Source: JAFECT01 sp964432415
GTDB lineage: Bacteria > Pseudomonadota > Alphaproteobacteria > Caulobacterales > Caulobacteraceae
Length of the DNA stretch: 64,000 nt
Reading direction: 5' to 3'
Assembly: GCA_964432415.1 (NCBI GenBank)
Contig: CAYSNW010000001.1
Span: 1 to 64,000, forward strand
Shown piece after piece: positions 30,776 to 41,876 of this stretch (position 1 is the stretch's first letter; each line of letters opens with the position of its first letter). The notes under the pieces are model-generated. The model ran no database searches. It saw nothing but the letters and a program-made list of their open reading frames with translations, and was not told the DNA's origin. The translations under genes were made by a program, and so were the position numbers.

Positions 30776-33082
30776 TCAGAACTTCGTCTTCAGGTTCGCC
30801 ACCAGGCCGTAGCCGGTCTTCTGGCCGGCCACATTGGACTGGTCGAAGGCGGCGACGCCGGCCAGCGAGACCCAGGTCGCGCGGCCCAGCGACCGGTCGG
30901 CGCCGAGGCGCAGGTCCATCTCCCGGCCCGAGGGCGTGGCGTCGAAATGGCGCCAGGACCAGGTGGTCGGATCGGTGTACTTCGCCGGCACGTCCGCCAG
31001 CAGGGCGTCGAAATGGCCCTGCTCGACGCGAAGCGGCTGGCTCAGGGACAGGTGCAGCGAACTGCAGCCCTGGCCGGCGCCGAAGGCCCAGCACGGCGCG
31101 TCCAGCCCCAGCCGCCAGGACGAGCTGAGCGCGTCGCTGGACAGGAAGCGGCCCTGCAGCGTGGTGCGGCCATAGCTGAAGTCGGCGTCGAACTGCATGC
31201 CGCGCGGCAGGGCCCAGCGGGTGGCCACGCCCATGAAGCGGGTCTCCGAAGGCAGGGCGAAGGCGCTGTCGCTGTCGATGAACGAGCCCAGCGGACCCAG
31301 CCGCTCGCTCATGCGCCCGCCCGAGATGGTGGCGTCGACCAGGCTGTTGTGGAAGGTCGCGGCCGCCAGGGCGTAGCGCGAGCCGTCCTCGCGCACCGGG
31401 CTGAACATCTTCTGCCGCTTGCCCGATCCGGCCTCGGCCGAAAACGACCAGCGCTCGGTCAGGGCGTAGTCGGCGCGCACCGCCTGTTCCGGGCGGGCGA
31501 GGGCGCTGAAGGCGTCGCGCGGCTGGCGGGCGAAGGCCTGGGTCGCCCCGGTTCCGGCCCAGGTCGAGAAGGACAGGCGACCGGCCGTGACCGTCATGCT
31601 CACGTCGGCGGGCTGGGTGTTCTCGGTCCACAGCAGGGGCTGGCGGCCGACCTGCAGGGTGTCCTGCACCGGGCGGCTGGAGACGATCGACAGATGGGCG
31701 CCGTCGCGGTCCAGGTCGAAGCCCGCCTGCTGCAGCTCCGGCGAGGGGGCGACGTCGACCAGCTGGCTGCGTTCACGCGGGTACTGGGATCCGGCGTTGA
31801 CCACGAACAGACGGTCGAAACTGTCGTGCACGGCGGTCTTCAGCGCGCCGGTGCGGGTCAGGGCGTCGCCGTAGGCGCCGCTCATCGCCGTGCCGGGCGA
31901 GGTCCCGATGTAGATGGTGGTGCCGTCGGCCAGGGACAGGGCGGTGGCCCCGAGGGGCGCGAAGGCGTTGGTCAGGTCCATGGCCCCGACGCCGTAGGTG
32001 GAGTCGGTGCCGCTCGCGCCCATGTCGCGCGCGGTGCGCATCAGGATGGCCACCGCCTGGCGCCCGGTCAGGGTCGGGAAGTACTGCAGCAGCAGGGCCA
32101 CCGCCCCGGCCACGTGCGGCGCGGCCAGCGAGGTGCCTGAGGCCGATGTGCAGGTGGTGCCGCTGCAGTCGGTGATCACCTGGCTGCCGGGCGCCATCAG
32201 GAAGTCGTCCTGGGCGCCGGAAGTCCCGGCCTTGTTGGAGAAGCTGGCGATGTCGCCGGTGGTCTTGTCGATGGCGCCGACCGCGATCACCAGGCCCTTG
32301 TAGCGGGCGTCCCCGGCCCAGCGCGCCGGCCAGCTGGGGTCGGCCGCCGACTCGTTGCCGGCGGCGACCACCACGACCACGTCATGGGCCACCGCATAGG
32401 CGAGCGCGTTCTGGAAGGTGATCCCGTCCGGATCCGGGCCGCCCAGCGACATGTTCACCACCCGCGCCCCGTGATCCACGGCGTAGATCAGGCCGGCGGC
32501 GGTGTTGGTGTCGGAGAAGGAGCACTTGTTGTCGCCGGTGGTGCACGATCCGGTCGAATCCGCCCGGATGGCCAGGATGGTCGAGTTGTAGGCGACCCCC
32601 ACGGTGCCGAAGCTGTTGAAGCGCGCCGCGATCACGCCCGCGACCAGGGTGCCGTGGTTGTCGTCTCCGGCGATGGGGCGGCTGTGGGTTCCGACGATGT
32701 CCACCGAGTCGGAAGAGACCGCGCCCACCAGGTCCTGGCGGGAGCCGTCCACGCCCGTGTCGATCACCGCCACGGTGATGCCTGTGCCGGAAGCGCCGAG
32801 GCCGAAGGGGACCTCGGCGTGGATCGCGCCCAGGCCCCAGTTGCGCGTGAACTCCGAGGAGGTGGGGCTCGGTCCCGGCGGGGGCGAGGGGGGAGGCGGC
32901 GGGGGCGGAGGAGAGGGCGGGGGAGGCAGGGGCGAAACCGGCGGGCTGGAGCCGCCGCCGCCGCCACCGCCGCCGCAACCGGCGACCGCCACCGTGGCGG
33001 CCGCCAGCAGGCAGGCGATCTGCGCCCGGCGAACCCGGGCCTGCATGGCCTTCGCCTCAGCCGAACTGGAAGACTGATTCAT
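30776..33082 (-). CDS. S8 subtilisin-like serine protease autotransporter
   Basis: A 768-residue exported protease. The ATG at 33082 follows GGGGCG; a TTG four codons earlier is possible. The N-terminus has a signal ending AAATVAVAGC, a plausible lipobox (Cys36), followed by eight Gly and a long Pro/Ser linker. The catalytic triad is Asp108 (VAVIDTGVDG), His143 (GDDNHGTLVAG) and Ser318 (SASGTSLAAPHVAG). The last about 270 residues are strand-rich and end LVANLKTKF, the aromatic-terminated pattern of an autotransporter barrel. The passenger is probably displayed or released outside the outer membrane. Lipidation together with an autotransporter barrel resembles some known proteases but is unproven here. 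Confidence 0.87.
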   Translation of the reverse strand: MNQSSSSAEAKAMQARVRRAQIACLLAAATVAVAGCGGGGGGGGSSPPVSPLPPPPSPPPPPPPPSPPPGPSPTSSEFTRNWGLGAIHAEVPFGLGASGTGITVAVIDTGVDGSRQDLVGAVSSDSVDIVGTHSRPIAGDDNHGTLVAGVIAARFNSFGTVGVAYNSTILAIRADSTGSCTTGDNKCSFSDTNTAAGLIYAVDHGARVVNMSLGGPDPDGITFQNALAYAVAHDVVVVVAAGNESAADPSWPARWAGDARYKGLVIAVGAIDKTTGDIASFSNKAGTSGAQDDFLMAPGSQVITDCSGTTCTSASGTSLAAPHVAGAVALLLQYFPTLTGRQAVAILMRTARDMGASGTDSTYGVGAMDLTNAFAPLGATALSLADGTTIYIGTSPGTAMSGAYGDALTRTGALKTAVHDSFDRLFVVNAGSQYPRERSQLVDVAPSPELQQAGFDLDRDGAHLSIVSSRPVQDTLQVGRQPLLWTENTQPADVSMTVTAGRLSFSTWAGTGATQAFARQPRDAFSALARPEQAVRADYALTERWSFSAEAGSGKRQKMFSPVREDGSRYALAAATFHNSLVDATISGGRMSERLGPLGSFIDSDSAFALPSETRFMGVATRWALPRGMQFDADFSYGRTTLQGRFLSSDALSSSWRLGLDAPCWAFGAGQGCSSLHLSLSQPLRVEQGHFDALLADVPAKYTDPTTWSWRHFDATPSGREMDLRLGADRSLGRATWVSLAGVAAFDQSNVAGQKTGYGLVANLKTKF

Positions 33083-33314
33083 CGATCGCCCCAACTACAA
33101 CGCTACGCCACGCCCGGTGCGCGCACCCACGGATCGTCTCAGTTATGTTCCGGTCTTTGTTGAGAATTTGTCCTTTGCGAACCGCGCCGGTGCGCCAAGG
33201 CGCCACAGCGGGCCTCCCATTCCGAAGCCATAACCTCGGGAACTATAGACGCCGCGCGGTCGGGGACGAACAGCGTTCTTGCAACAGGTCCGGCGGAAAT
33301 CGAGGCCGGGCGCG

Positions 33315-33343
33315 AAAAACCCCGGCGGAGCGATCCGCCGGGG
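33315..33343 (-). terminator. Rho-independent terminator after the UrcA-family gene
   Basis: On the minus strand a perfect 10-bp stem (CCCCGGCGGA at 33343-33334, TCCGCCGGGG at 33329-33320) is followed by TTTTT (33319-33315). It lies 41 bases past the UrcA-family stop codon. The remaining 33083-33383 gap holds only the S8 protease leader. Confidence 0.85.
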
Positions 33344-33383
33344 CAAGGGTCGTCCCTCTGGGAGGAAGGCGAAGCGACGGGCT

Positions 33384-33701
33384 TCAGCGGCGCGCCAGAC
33401 GCACAGCGGGCTGGCGCTCATGCAGGGCATAGAGTTCTGGCCGGTCGATCTGGCCAAGCGCCCGGTCGAGCGCCTCGGCGCGGCAGCGGTCGGCCGTCGT
33501 TTGGCTGGCGAGACCCGGACCGTCGCCTGGACACACCGCGCGGGCCGCGCGCCGCAGACGGACGTACAGGTCGGCCACCGAGGCGGGGTTCGCGTAGTCG
33601 ACGCCGCGGGTGGAGACGACCCGGGTCGGCACGGGCTCGTCGGCCAGGGCGGGGCCGGCCAGGCAGAGGGCGAGAAGGGCAAGGGAAAGCAGACGGGGCA
33701 T
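33384..33701 (-). CDS. UrcA-family secreted protein
   Basis: A 105-residue exported protein. The signal peptide is LLSLALLALCLAGPALA. The mature part carries the UrcA signature: VSTRGVDYANPASVADLYVR, LRRAARAVCPGDG with a Cys, and ADRCRAEALDRAL with a second Cys, probably one disulfide. UrcA proteins are frequent in Caulobacterales and Sphingomonadales; their function is unknown. It has its own strong terminator. Confidence 0.87.
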   Translation of the reverse strand: MPRLLSLALLALCLAGPALADEPVPTRVVSTRGVDYANPASVADLYVRLRRAARAVCPGDGPGLASQTTADRCRAEALDRALGQIDRPELYALHERQPAVRLARR

Positions 33702-33839
33702 GACAGGTCTCCGGACAGTTGCAGCCTCGGGGAGGAGGCGCGCCTCCCTTGCGGCGGCCCGGAGACAGCGGCGTGTCGGGTCCGAAACGTTTCGGTCAAG
33801 CTTCGGTGGCGGGATTGTGTCGTTCGGGCGGAGGCCGGA

Positions 33840-34448
33840 TCAATCCGACGCCGGCCGGGCTCGGCGCAGGGTGAGGTTCAACCGCCCGCCGCCGGGGATC
33901 AGGCTCGAGCCGCCCTCGAACACCCGGTCGATCCCGTGGCGCGCCAGCCGCGCCGGCCCCGACAGCACGCAGACGTCGCCCGAGCTCAGCCGCACGGACG
34001 CCGTGGGCCCGCCGCCGGCCGGACCGATGCGGAACTGGGCCGGATCGCCCAGCGACACCGAGACCACCGGGAAGCCGAAGTCCGCCTCGTCCCGGTCCTG
34101 GTGCAGGCCCATCTTCGCGCCGTCGCGGTACAGGTTGACCAGGCAGGCGTCGGGCGGAACCTCGCAGCGGCCGAGGTCGCGCCAGATGTCCAGCAGCGCC
34201 TGCGGGATCGGCGGCCAGGGCTGTCCCGTCTGGGGGTGCAGGGGCTGGTAGCGGTAGCCCGCCCGGTCCGAAACCCAGCCCAGCGGCCCCAGGTTGGACA
34301 TCCTGACCGAGAAGGGCTTGCCCCCGGGCGTCACCGGCCGGACCAGGGGCGCGGCCTCCAGCGCCTCGAACACCGCCGCAGCCAGCTCGGCCTGGGCAGA
34401 GGGGTCCAGGGCAGCGGGGTAAAGCCGGAAACCTTCCATTGACCGCAT
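33840..34448 (-). CDS. alkB: AlkB-type alpha-ketoglutarate-dependent dioxygenase
   Basis: A 202-residue Fe(II)/2-oxoglutarate dioxygenase predicted to demethylate 1-methyladenine and 3-methylcytosine in DNA. Iron ligands appear as LHQDRDEADFGFPVVSVSLG (HxD) and the distal His in ARLARHGIDRVF. RLNLTLRRA is the RxNxTxR 2-oxoglutarate-binding motif. Met4 (34439) is an alternative start. Solitary: no ada or aidB nearby, and no SOS-type operator seen. Divergent from the M1 aminopeptidase gene. Confidence 0.92.
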   Translation of the reverse strand: MRSMEGFRLYPAALDPSAQAELAAAVFEALEAAPLVRPVTPGGKPFSVRMSNLGPLGWVSDRAGYRYQPLHPQTGQPWPPIPQALLDIWRDLGRCEVPPDACLVNLYRDGAKMGLHQDRDEADFGFPVVSVSLGDPAQFRIGPAGGGPTASVRLSSGDVCVLSGPARLARHGIDRVFEGGSSLIPGGGRLNLTLRRARPASD

Positions 34449-34534
34449 TTAACTTTCCGGCCGGCGCCGGGGAAGGCTAACCAGCGACGACGTGAGCGCA
34501 GCCATGCTCATCCGCCGTAATCTGGGGACCTTTC

Positions 34535-37258
34535 ATGCGCCTGCGTTCGTCGATCGCCCTGGCCCTCGCCGCCTCCGTCGCGACCTGCCCCCTCGCCGCC
34601 GCCGCCGCCCCGAAGCACCTGGCCGCGAAGGCCGGCCTGCGGACCCTGCCTGGTCGCCTGCCGGCCGAGGTCGTCCCTGTGTCCTACGAGGTCTTCATCG
34701 ATTCCGACGCCGCGAAGCTGACGTTCCGCGGCAAGGTCACAGTCCAGATCGAGGTCCGGGCCGCGACCCGCCGGCTGGTGCTCAACGCGCTCGATATCGC
34801 CTTCGACAAGGCCGAGCTGGACGGCCGCGCCATCGGCCTGCCGAGCCTGAACGCCGCCGACCAGACCGCCGCCTGGAACCTGAAGGCTCAGCTCAAGCCC
34901 GGCCGCCACAAGCTGGTCATCGACTACCGCGGCAAGATCTATCAGGAGGCCGCGGGCCTGTTCGCGCTGGACTACGACACGCTCGACGGTAAGCGGCGCG
35001 CCCTGTTCACCCAGTTCGAGAACTCCGACGCGCGGCGCATGGTCCCCTCCTGGGACGAGCCCGGCCGGCGCGCGACCTTCTCCCTGTCGATCCGGGTCGA
35101 CGGCGACCAGATGGCCATCTCCAACACCCCCATCGAGGCCGATCTGCGCATCCCGTCGGGCCGGCAGCGCTCGGCGGATACCGGGCCAGTCAGCCACTTC
35201 ATCCGCTTCAAGACCACCCCGAAGATGTCGTCCTACCTGCTGTTCCTGGCCATCGGCGACCTGGAGCGCACCACGGCCAGGGCCTCGGACGGGACCGAGA
35301 TCGGCATCGTCACCCGCAAGGGGGCGGCGGCCAACGGCGCCTTCGCGCTCAAGGCCGACCAGGAGATCCTGCCCTGGTACAACGACTACTTCGCCCGGCC
35401 CTACCCCCTGCCCAAGCTCGACCAGGTCGCCGGTCCCGGCTCCAGCCAGTTCTTCGGCGCCATGGAGAACTGGGGCGCGATCTTCTACTTCGACAAGGAC
35501 CTGCTCACCGACCCGGCCACCACCACCGAGGCGCGCCGCCAGCGCATCTGGCGCGTGGTCGCCCACGAGACGGCCCACCAGTGGTTCGGCGACCTGGTGA
35601 CCATGAGCTGGTGGGACGACCTGTGGCTGAACGAGGGCTTCGCCAACTGGATGGAGTCCAAGGCCGTCCAGCACTTCCACCCGGAGTGGCGCCCCGAGGT
35701 CGACGCGGTCAACGGCCGGGAGAAGGCCATGGGGCTGGACTCCCGCGAGGGCTCCCATCCGGTGGTCCAGCACATCGAAAACGTCGACCAGGCCGCCCAG
35801 GCCTTCGACAACATCACCTACGACAAGGGCGAGGCCGTGATCCGCATGATCGAGGCCTATGTCGGCGACGACGCCTGGCGCACGGGGGTCCGGCGCTACA
35901 TCAAGAAGCACGCCCTCGGAAACACCGTCTCCGACGACCTCTGGGCCGAGATGGAGGCGGCGTCGAACAAGCCGGTCAAGGCCATCGCCCACGACTTCAC
36001 CCTGCAGACCGGGGTGCCGCTGGTGCGGGTCGTTTCCCAGGCCTGTTCCGCCGGCAAGGCCACGGTGAGCCTGGAACAGGAGCGTTTCGGGACAGACACC
36101 GTGTCGAAGCAACCGCAGCGCTGGCATGTGCCGGTCACCGTCCGGCTCGCCCCGCCGGTCATCGCGCCCACCGAGGGTGATACGAGCCTGGTCAGCGTCA
36201 CCGATCGCAAGCTGATCCTCGACCAGGGGCGTGGCGCCGTGACCCTGCCCGGCTGCGAACCCGCGATCGTGAACGCTGGCCAGACCGGCTATTTCCGCGT
36301 GCTCTATTCCGGCGACCACCTCGCGCGGCTGGGCGCGCGCTTCGCGGCCATCGGTCCGGCCGACCAGCTCGGCCTGCTCAGCGACAGCTGGGCGCTGGGT
36401 CAGGCGGGCTATGGCCCCATGGCGGACTATCTCGACCTTTCCCGCCATGTGCCGCTGGACGCCGACCCGCTGGTCTGGGGCCAGGTGGTCGACGCCTACG
36501 GCGCCCTCGACGAGCTTTATGCCGGTCAACCCGGCCAGGCCCGCTGGCGCGCCTTCGGCCGCAAGGCCCTGGCCCCGCTGATGGCCAGGGTCGGCTGGGA
36601 GGCGAAGGCCGATGAGGCGCCCAATGTCGCGACCCTGCGCGAGAACCTGATCCGCACCCTGGGCGCCATGGGCGACCCGGCGGTGATGGCCGAGGCGAAG
36701 AAGCGCTTCGACGGCTGGCTGGCCGATCCCAACAGCCTGGATGCGTCGCTCAGGGGCGCGGTGCTCAAGCTGGTCATGAGCCGGGCCGATAGAACGACCT
36801 GGGAGCTGGTCCACGCCCGCGCCGTGGCCGCCACCAACCCGCAGGAGAAGGAGGACCTCTACGTCCACCTGGCCGACGCGGCCGACCCGGCCCTGCAGAA
36901 GCGCACGCTGGAGCTGGCGGTCAGCGACGAGCCGCCGCCCACCACCGGCCCGGACATGATCCGCACCGTCTCCCTGCACGACCCGGACGGGGCCTTCGCC
37001 TTTGCGCTCCAGCGCCTGCCGGAGGTGATGCGCCATATCGAGGGCTCCTCCAGCACCCGCTATGTGCCCTCCCTCGCCCAGGGGTCCGCCGATCCGGCCA
37101 CGCTTTCGGCGCTCAAGGCCTGGGCCGACAAGAACGTCGCCGCGGCGGCGCGCCGTCCCGTGAATGTGGCGCTTTCGGCTATCGCCTTCCGCGTGGAAGT
37201 CCGGCAGAAGCGCCTGCCGGAGGTCGATCGCTGGTTGGCGGAGCACGCCGGCAACTGA
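34535..37258 (+). CDS. M1-family metallopeptidase (aminopeptidase N-like), exported
   Basis: A 907-residue zinc aminopeptidase. The signal peptide is SSIALALAASVATCPLAAAA. The exopeptidase GAMEN motif is at 308-312 (FFGAMENWG). Zinc site: His344, Glu345, His348 (VAHETAHQWFGD) and Glu367 (LWLNEGFANWMES). The C-terminal alpha-helical ERAP1-like domain spans about 560-900. Probably periplasmic, trimming peptides from the N-terminus. It lies 218 bases before dnaK, a gap holding a heat-shock promoter. Confidence 0.93.
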   Translation: MRLRSSIALALAASVATCPLAAAAAPKHLAAKAGLRTLPGRLPAEVVPVSYEVFIDSDAAKLTFRGKVTVQIEVRAATRRLVLNALDIAFDKAELDGRAIGLPSLNAADQTAAWNLKAQLKPGRHKLVIDYRGKIYQEAAGLFALDYDTLDGKRRALFTQFENSDARRMVPSWDEPGRRATFSLSIRVDGDQMAISNTPIEADLRIPSGRQRSADTGPVSHFIRFKTTPKMSSYLLFLAIGDLERTTARASDGTEIGIVTRKGAAANGAFALKADQEILPWYNDYFARPYPLPKLDQVAGPGSSQFFGAMENWGAIFYFDKDLLTDPATTTEARRQRIWRVVAHETAHQWFGDLVTMSWWDDLWLNEGFANWMESKAVQHFHPEWRPEVDAVNGREKAMGLDSREGSHPVVQHIENVDQAAQAFDNITYDKGEAVIRMIEAYVGDDAWRTGVRRYIKKHALGNTVSDDLWAEMEAASNKPVKAIAHDFTLQTGVPLVRVVSQACSAGKATVSLEQERFGTDTVSKQPQRWHVPVTVRLAPPVIAPTEGDTSLVSVTDRKLILDQGRGAVTLPGCEPAIVNAGQTGYFRVLYSGDHLARLGARFAAIGPADQLGLLSDSWALGQAGYGPMADYLDLSRHVPLDADPLVWGQVVDAYGALDELYAGQPGQARWRAFGRKALAPLMARVGWEAKADEAPNVATLRENLIRTLGAMGDPAVMAEAKKRFDGWLADPNSLDASLRGAVLKLVMSRADRTTWELVHARAVAATNPQEKEDLYVHLADAADPALQKRTLELAVSDEPPPTTGPDMIRTVSLHDPDGAFAFALQRLPEVMRHIEGSSSTRYVPSLAQGSADPATLSALKAWADKNVAAAARRPVNVALSAIAFRVEVRQKRLPEVDRWLAEHAGN

Positions 37259-37309
37259 GTTTCAGCCCTCCGGGGGTGAGACAACCACACCTATCGTGGG
37301 GTTGCTCCC

Positions 37310-37337
37310 CTTGCGGAGAGCCACCGGTTTCCCATAT
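37310..37337 (+). promoter_or_regulatory. Putative sigma-32 heat-shock promoter of dnaKJ
   Basis: CTTG (37310-37313), then 17 bases, then CCCATAT (37331-37337). This fits the alphaproteobacterial heat-shock consensus CTTG-N17/18-CYTATNT with one mismatch. It lies about 140 bases before the dnaK ATG, leaving a long untranslated leader. Confidence 0.7.
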
Positions 37338-37476
37338 CGACCCCGAACGGCTGTCGTGACGTCGCGACAGTCCAACACCTTGGTTTGAATCGAAAACGGC
37401 AATCAGGGGACGGCCCCGCGCGGCGCTTGATGAGAGGCCGCCGACCCCGTCCGCCAACGGAGTGAAGACAGGACCC

Positions 37477-39390
<1,914 letters not shown>

Positions 39391-39423
39391 TCGCTTCGCT
39401 TTCAGTAACGAGGTCGGCCATCC

Positions 39424-40599
39424 ATGGCGCGTGACTACTACGAGGTTCTGGGGGTCTCCCGGACAGTCGACGGGGCGGAGCTCAAGTCCGTCTTCCGCAA
39501 GCTGGCCATGGAGCACCACCCGGACCGCAATGGCGGCTGCGAAGACGCCTCGGCCCGCTTCAAGGAGCTGAACGAGGCCTATTCGGTGCTGTCGGATCCC
39601 GACAAGCGGGCCGCCTACGACCGCTTCGGCCACGCCGGGGTCAACGGCCAGGGCGGCTTCGGCGCCGGGTTCGGCGGCCAGGGCGCGGGCTTCACCAACG
39701 TCAACGACATCTTCTCCGAGGTGTTCGGCGACGTCTTCGGCGAGATGTTCAACCAGGGCCGGCGCAACTCCGGCCCCGTGCGCGGCGCCGACCTGCGCCA
39801 CGACCTGGAGATCAGCCTGGAGCAGGCCTACCGCGGGGCGGAGGTCACGGTCACCGTGCCCACCACCATCTCGTGCGAGGTCTGCGACGGCTCCGGCGCC
39901 AAGCCCGGCACCCAGCCGTCCACCTGCACCACCTGCGGCGGCCAGGGCCGGGTTCGCGCGGCCAACGGCTTCTTCGCGGTGGAGCGGACCTGTCCGCGCT
40001 GCGGCGGCGGCGGGCGGGTGGTCACCGACCCCTGCGTCAAGTGCCACGGCCACGGCCAGATCCGCAAGGATCGCAAGCTCGAGATCCGCATCCCCGCCGG
40101 CGTCGACGACGGCGCCCGCATCCGTCTGGCGGGCGAGGGCGACTCGGGCGCCCGCGGCGGCCCGCGCGGCGACCTCTACCTGTTCCTGTCGGTCGCGCGC
40201 CACGAGCTGTTCGAGCGCGACGGCCTGGACCTGCTGGTCGGCGTGCCGGTGCCCATGTGCACCGCGGCGCTGGGCGGCGAGATCGAGGCGCCCTGCCTGT
40301 CGATCGGCGACTGCACCGACTGCCGCATCGAGGTGAAGGTCCCCGAAGGCGCCCAGACCGGCAAGACCGTGCGTATCAAGGGCCGCGGCATGCCGTCGCT
40401 GAACGGCCGCCAGCGCGGCGACCTGGTGGTGGAGCTGTTCGTGGAGACGCCCACGAACCTGACCGCCCGCCAGAAGGAGCTGATGCGCGAGCTGGCCGGC
40501 AGCTGCGGCGAGAAGCAGCATCCCCAACACGCGGGCTTCTTCAAGAAGGCCAAGCGCTTCTGGACCGACATCACCGGCCAGGAAGGCGGCGCGGCCTGA
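39424..40599 (+). CDS. dnaJ: Chaperone DnaJ (Hsp40)
   Basis: A 391-residue type I J-protein. The J domain (1-70) has HHPDRNGG. A Gly/Phe-rich region (GQGGFGAGFGGQGAGF) follows. Four zinc-binding repeats are present: CEVCDGSG, CTTCGGQG, CPRCGGGG and CVKCHGHG. The C-terminal substrate domains run to about residue 350 and contain LFERDGLDLLVGVPVPM. Two extra Cys occur in GDCTDCRIEV. Operon with dnaK. Confidence 0.97.
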   Translation: MARDYYEVLGVSRTVDGAELKSVFRKLAMEHHPDRNGGCEDASARFKELNEAYSVLSDPDKRAAYDRFGHAGVNGQGGFGAGFGGQGAGFTNVNDIFSEVFGDVFGEMFNQGRRNSGPVRGADLRHDLEISLEQAYRGAEVTVTVPTTISCEVCDGSGAKPGTQPSTCTTCGGQGRVRAANGFFAVERTCPRCGGGGRVVTDPCVKCHGHGQIRKDRKLEIRIPAGVDDGARIRLAGEGDSGARGGPRGDLYLFLSVARHELFERDGLDLLVGVPVPMCTAALGGEIEAPCLSIGDCTDCRIEVKVPEGAQTGKTVRIKGRGMPSLNGRQRGDLVVELFVETPTNLTARQKELMRELAGSCGEKQHPQHAGFFKKAKRFWTDITGQEGGAA

Positions 40600-40701
40600 C
40601 CCGGGCCTGCGGCTTTCGGGCTACAGCCAAGGCGCGGCAAAACTCCTAGGTTGCACCTGAAGCGGCAGGCCGAGGGCCCGCCCGTCCCCGGGAGTTGTCT
40701 C

Positions 40702-41265
40702 ATGTTCAAGCGTCTGTCCGCCGCGCTCGCCTGCGGCGTGCTGCTCCTCGCCTCGCCGGTGCTTGCGCCTCAGGCGCGGGCCGAGGCCCCGATCAGCTGG
40801 ACGACCGCCGCCCATCCGGAACTCGGTTTCAAGGTCGATTTCCCCGGTGACGTCCTGCCGTTCAACATGGACAGCGAGGTCCCGGCCACCGCCACCAGCA
40901 AGGGCGGCAAGGTGGTGATCAACATGCTGCTGTCCGTCCAGGGGGCCGAGGGCGCCTACGCGGTCATGAAGATGGACATGTCGCAGACCGACACCAACAT
41001 GGTCGGCGCCGACGCGGCCTTCGACCAGGTCAAGGGCCAGATGAAGGGCGGCGAATTCATCTCCAACACCTCTGTCGCCACCGCCAGCGGCCCGGCCCAC
41101 GACGTGGTCCTGCGCAAGGATGGAAACCTGATCCGGGCGCGGATGTTCTTCCAGACCAAGGTCATCTACATGGTCATGGTCATGCGCAAGAAGGACGACC
41201 TGGAGGCCTTGAAGGACGCCGACGCCGAGCATTTTCTCGGCAGTTTCGCCCTGATCGGGTCCTGA
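40702..41265 (+). CDS. Hypothetical secreted protein, paralogue 1 of 2
   Basis: A 187-residue exported protein; the ATG at 40702 follows GGGAG and begins a signal peptide (LSAALACGVLLLASPVLAPQ). The mature domain starts HPELGFKVDFPGDV, a pattern repeated in the next gene (YPDLGFAADFPAEP). It contains ARMFFQTKVIYMVMVM and ends FLGSFALIGS. Family unknown; probably a compact alpha-beta periplasmic domain. It follows dnaJ by 102 bases. Confidence 0.7.
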   Translation: MFKRLSAALACGVLLLASPVLAPQARAEAPISWTTAAHPELGFKVDFPGDVLPFNMDSEVPATATSKGGKVVINMLLSVQGAEGAYAVMKMDMSQTDTNMVGADAAFDQVKGQMKGGEFISNTSVATASGPAHDVVLRKDGNLIRARMFFQTKVIYMVMVMRKKDDLEALKDADAEHFLGSFALIGS

Positions 41266-41336
41266 TTCCCCGATACCACAGGCCGTATCGCGCGCAGGGG
41301 CCCTCGGTGTAGGCTCCACGCGACACGGGAGACGCC

Positions 41337-41876
41337 ATGCACGCTCGAACCCACGCCGGCCTGCTCGGGGCCCTGGCGGCCGTCGCCATCGCGCTGCCCG
41401 CGACGGCCCAGGCGCCGACCTGGAAGACCTACCCCTATCCGGATCTCGGCTTCGCGGCGGACTTCCCGGCCGAGCCGGTGCGCCAGGACGACCAGGCCCA
41501 GACCGCGCGCGGCGCTGTGCCCACAGCCTTCGTCGGCGCCGAGTTCGGCACCCGCGCTTTCGGGGTGACCAGCGGCAACTACGCCAACGTCTCGGGGGGT
41601 CCTGTGACGGACGCCGGTGCGGTGGTCGAGGGTGCCATGGGGGGCGTGGTGCGCGGCCGCACCGTCACTGCCCAGTCGACCTTCGACGTGCCGGGCGGGG
41701 CGGGCAAGGAGACGCTCAGCCGCGACGGCTCCTCCCTGATGCGGGTGCGGGTCTATTACCGGGCCCCCCGGGTCTACATCGTCATGGCGGTGACCACCGA
41801 CACCATGCACCCGGATTTGCTGCAGGACGCGACCGCGAGCCGCTTCTTCAGCGCCTTCACGCCGCTGAGCCAGTAG
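41337..41876 (+). CDS. Hypothetical secreted protein, paralogue 2 of 2
   Basis: A 179-residue exported protein (signal LGALAAVAIALPATAQA) related to the preceding gene: TYPYPDLGFAADFPAEPVRQ, then MRVRVYYRAPRVYIVMAV and FFSAFTPLS at equivalent positions. The two probably arose by tandem duplication. Its last 20 bases overlap the end of the convergent histidine kinase gene. Function unknown. Confidence 0.7.
   Translation: MHARTHAGLLGALAAVAIALPATAQAPTWKTYPYPDLGFAADFPAEPVRQDDQAQTARGAVPTAFVGAEFGTRAFGVTSGNYANVSGGPVTDAGAVVEGAMGGVVRGRTVTAQSTFDVPGGAGKETLSRDGSSLMRVRVYYRAPRVYIVMAVTTDTMHPDLLQDATASRFFSAFTPLSQ

Noticed and set aside
34508..37246. A 912-codon open frame antisense to the M1 peptidase
   Set aside because: GC-rich codon shadow; the sense frame has all catalytic motifs.
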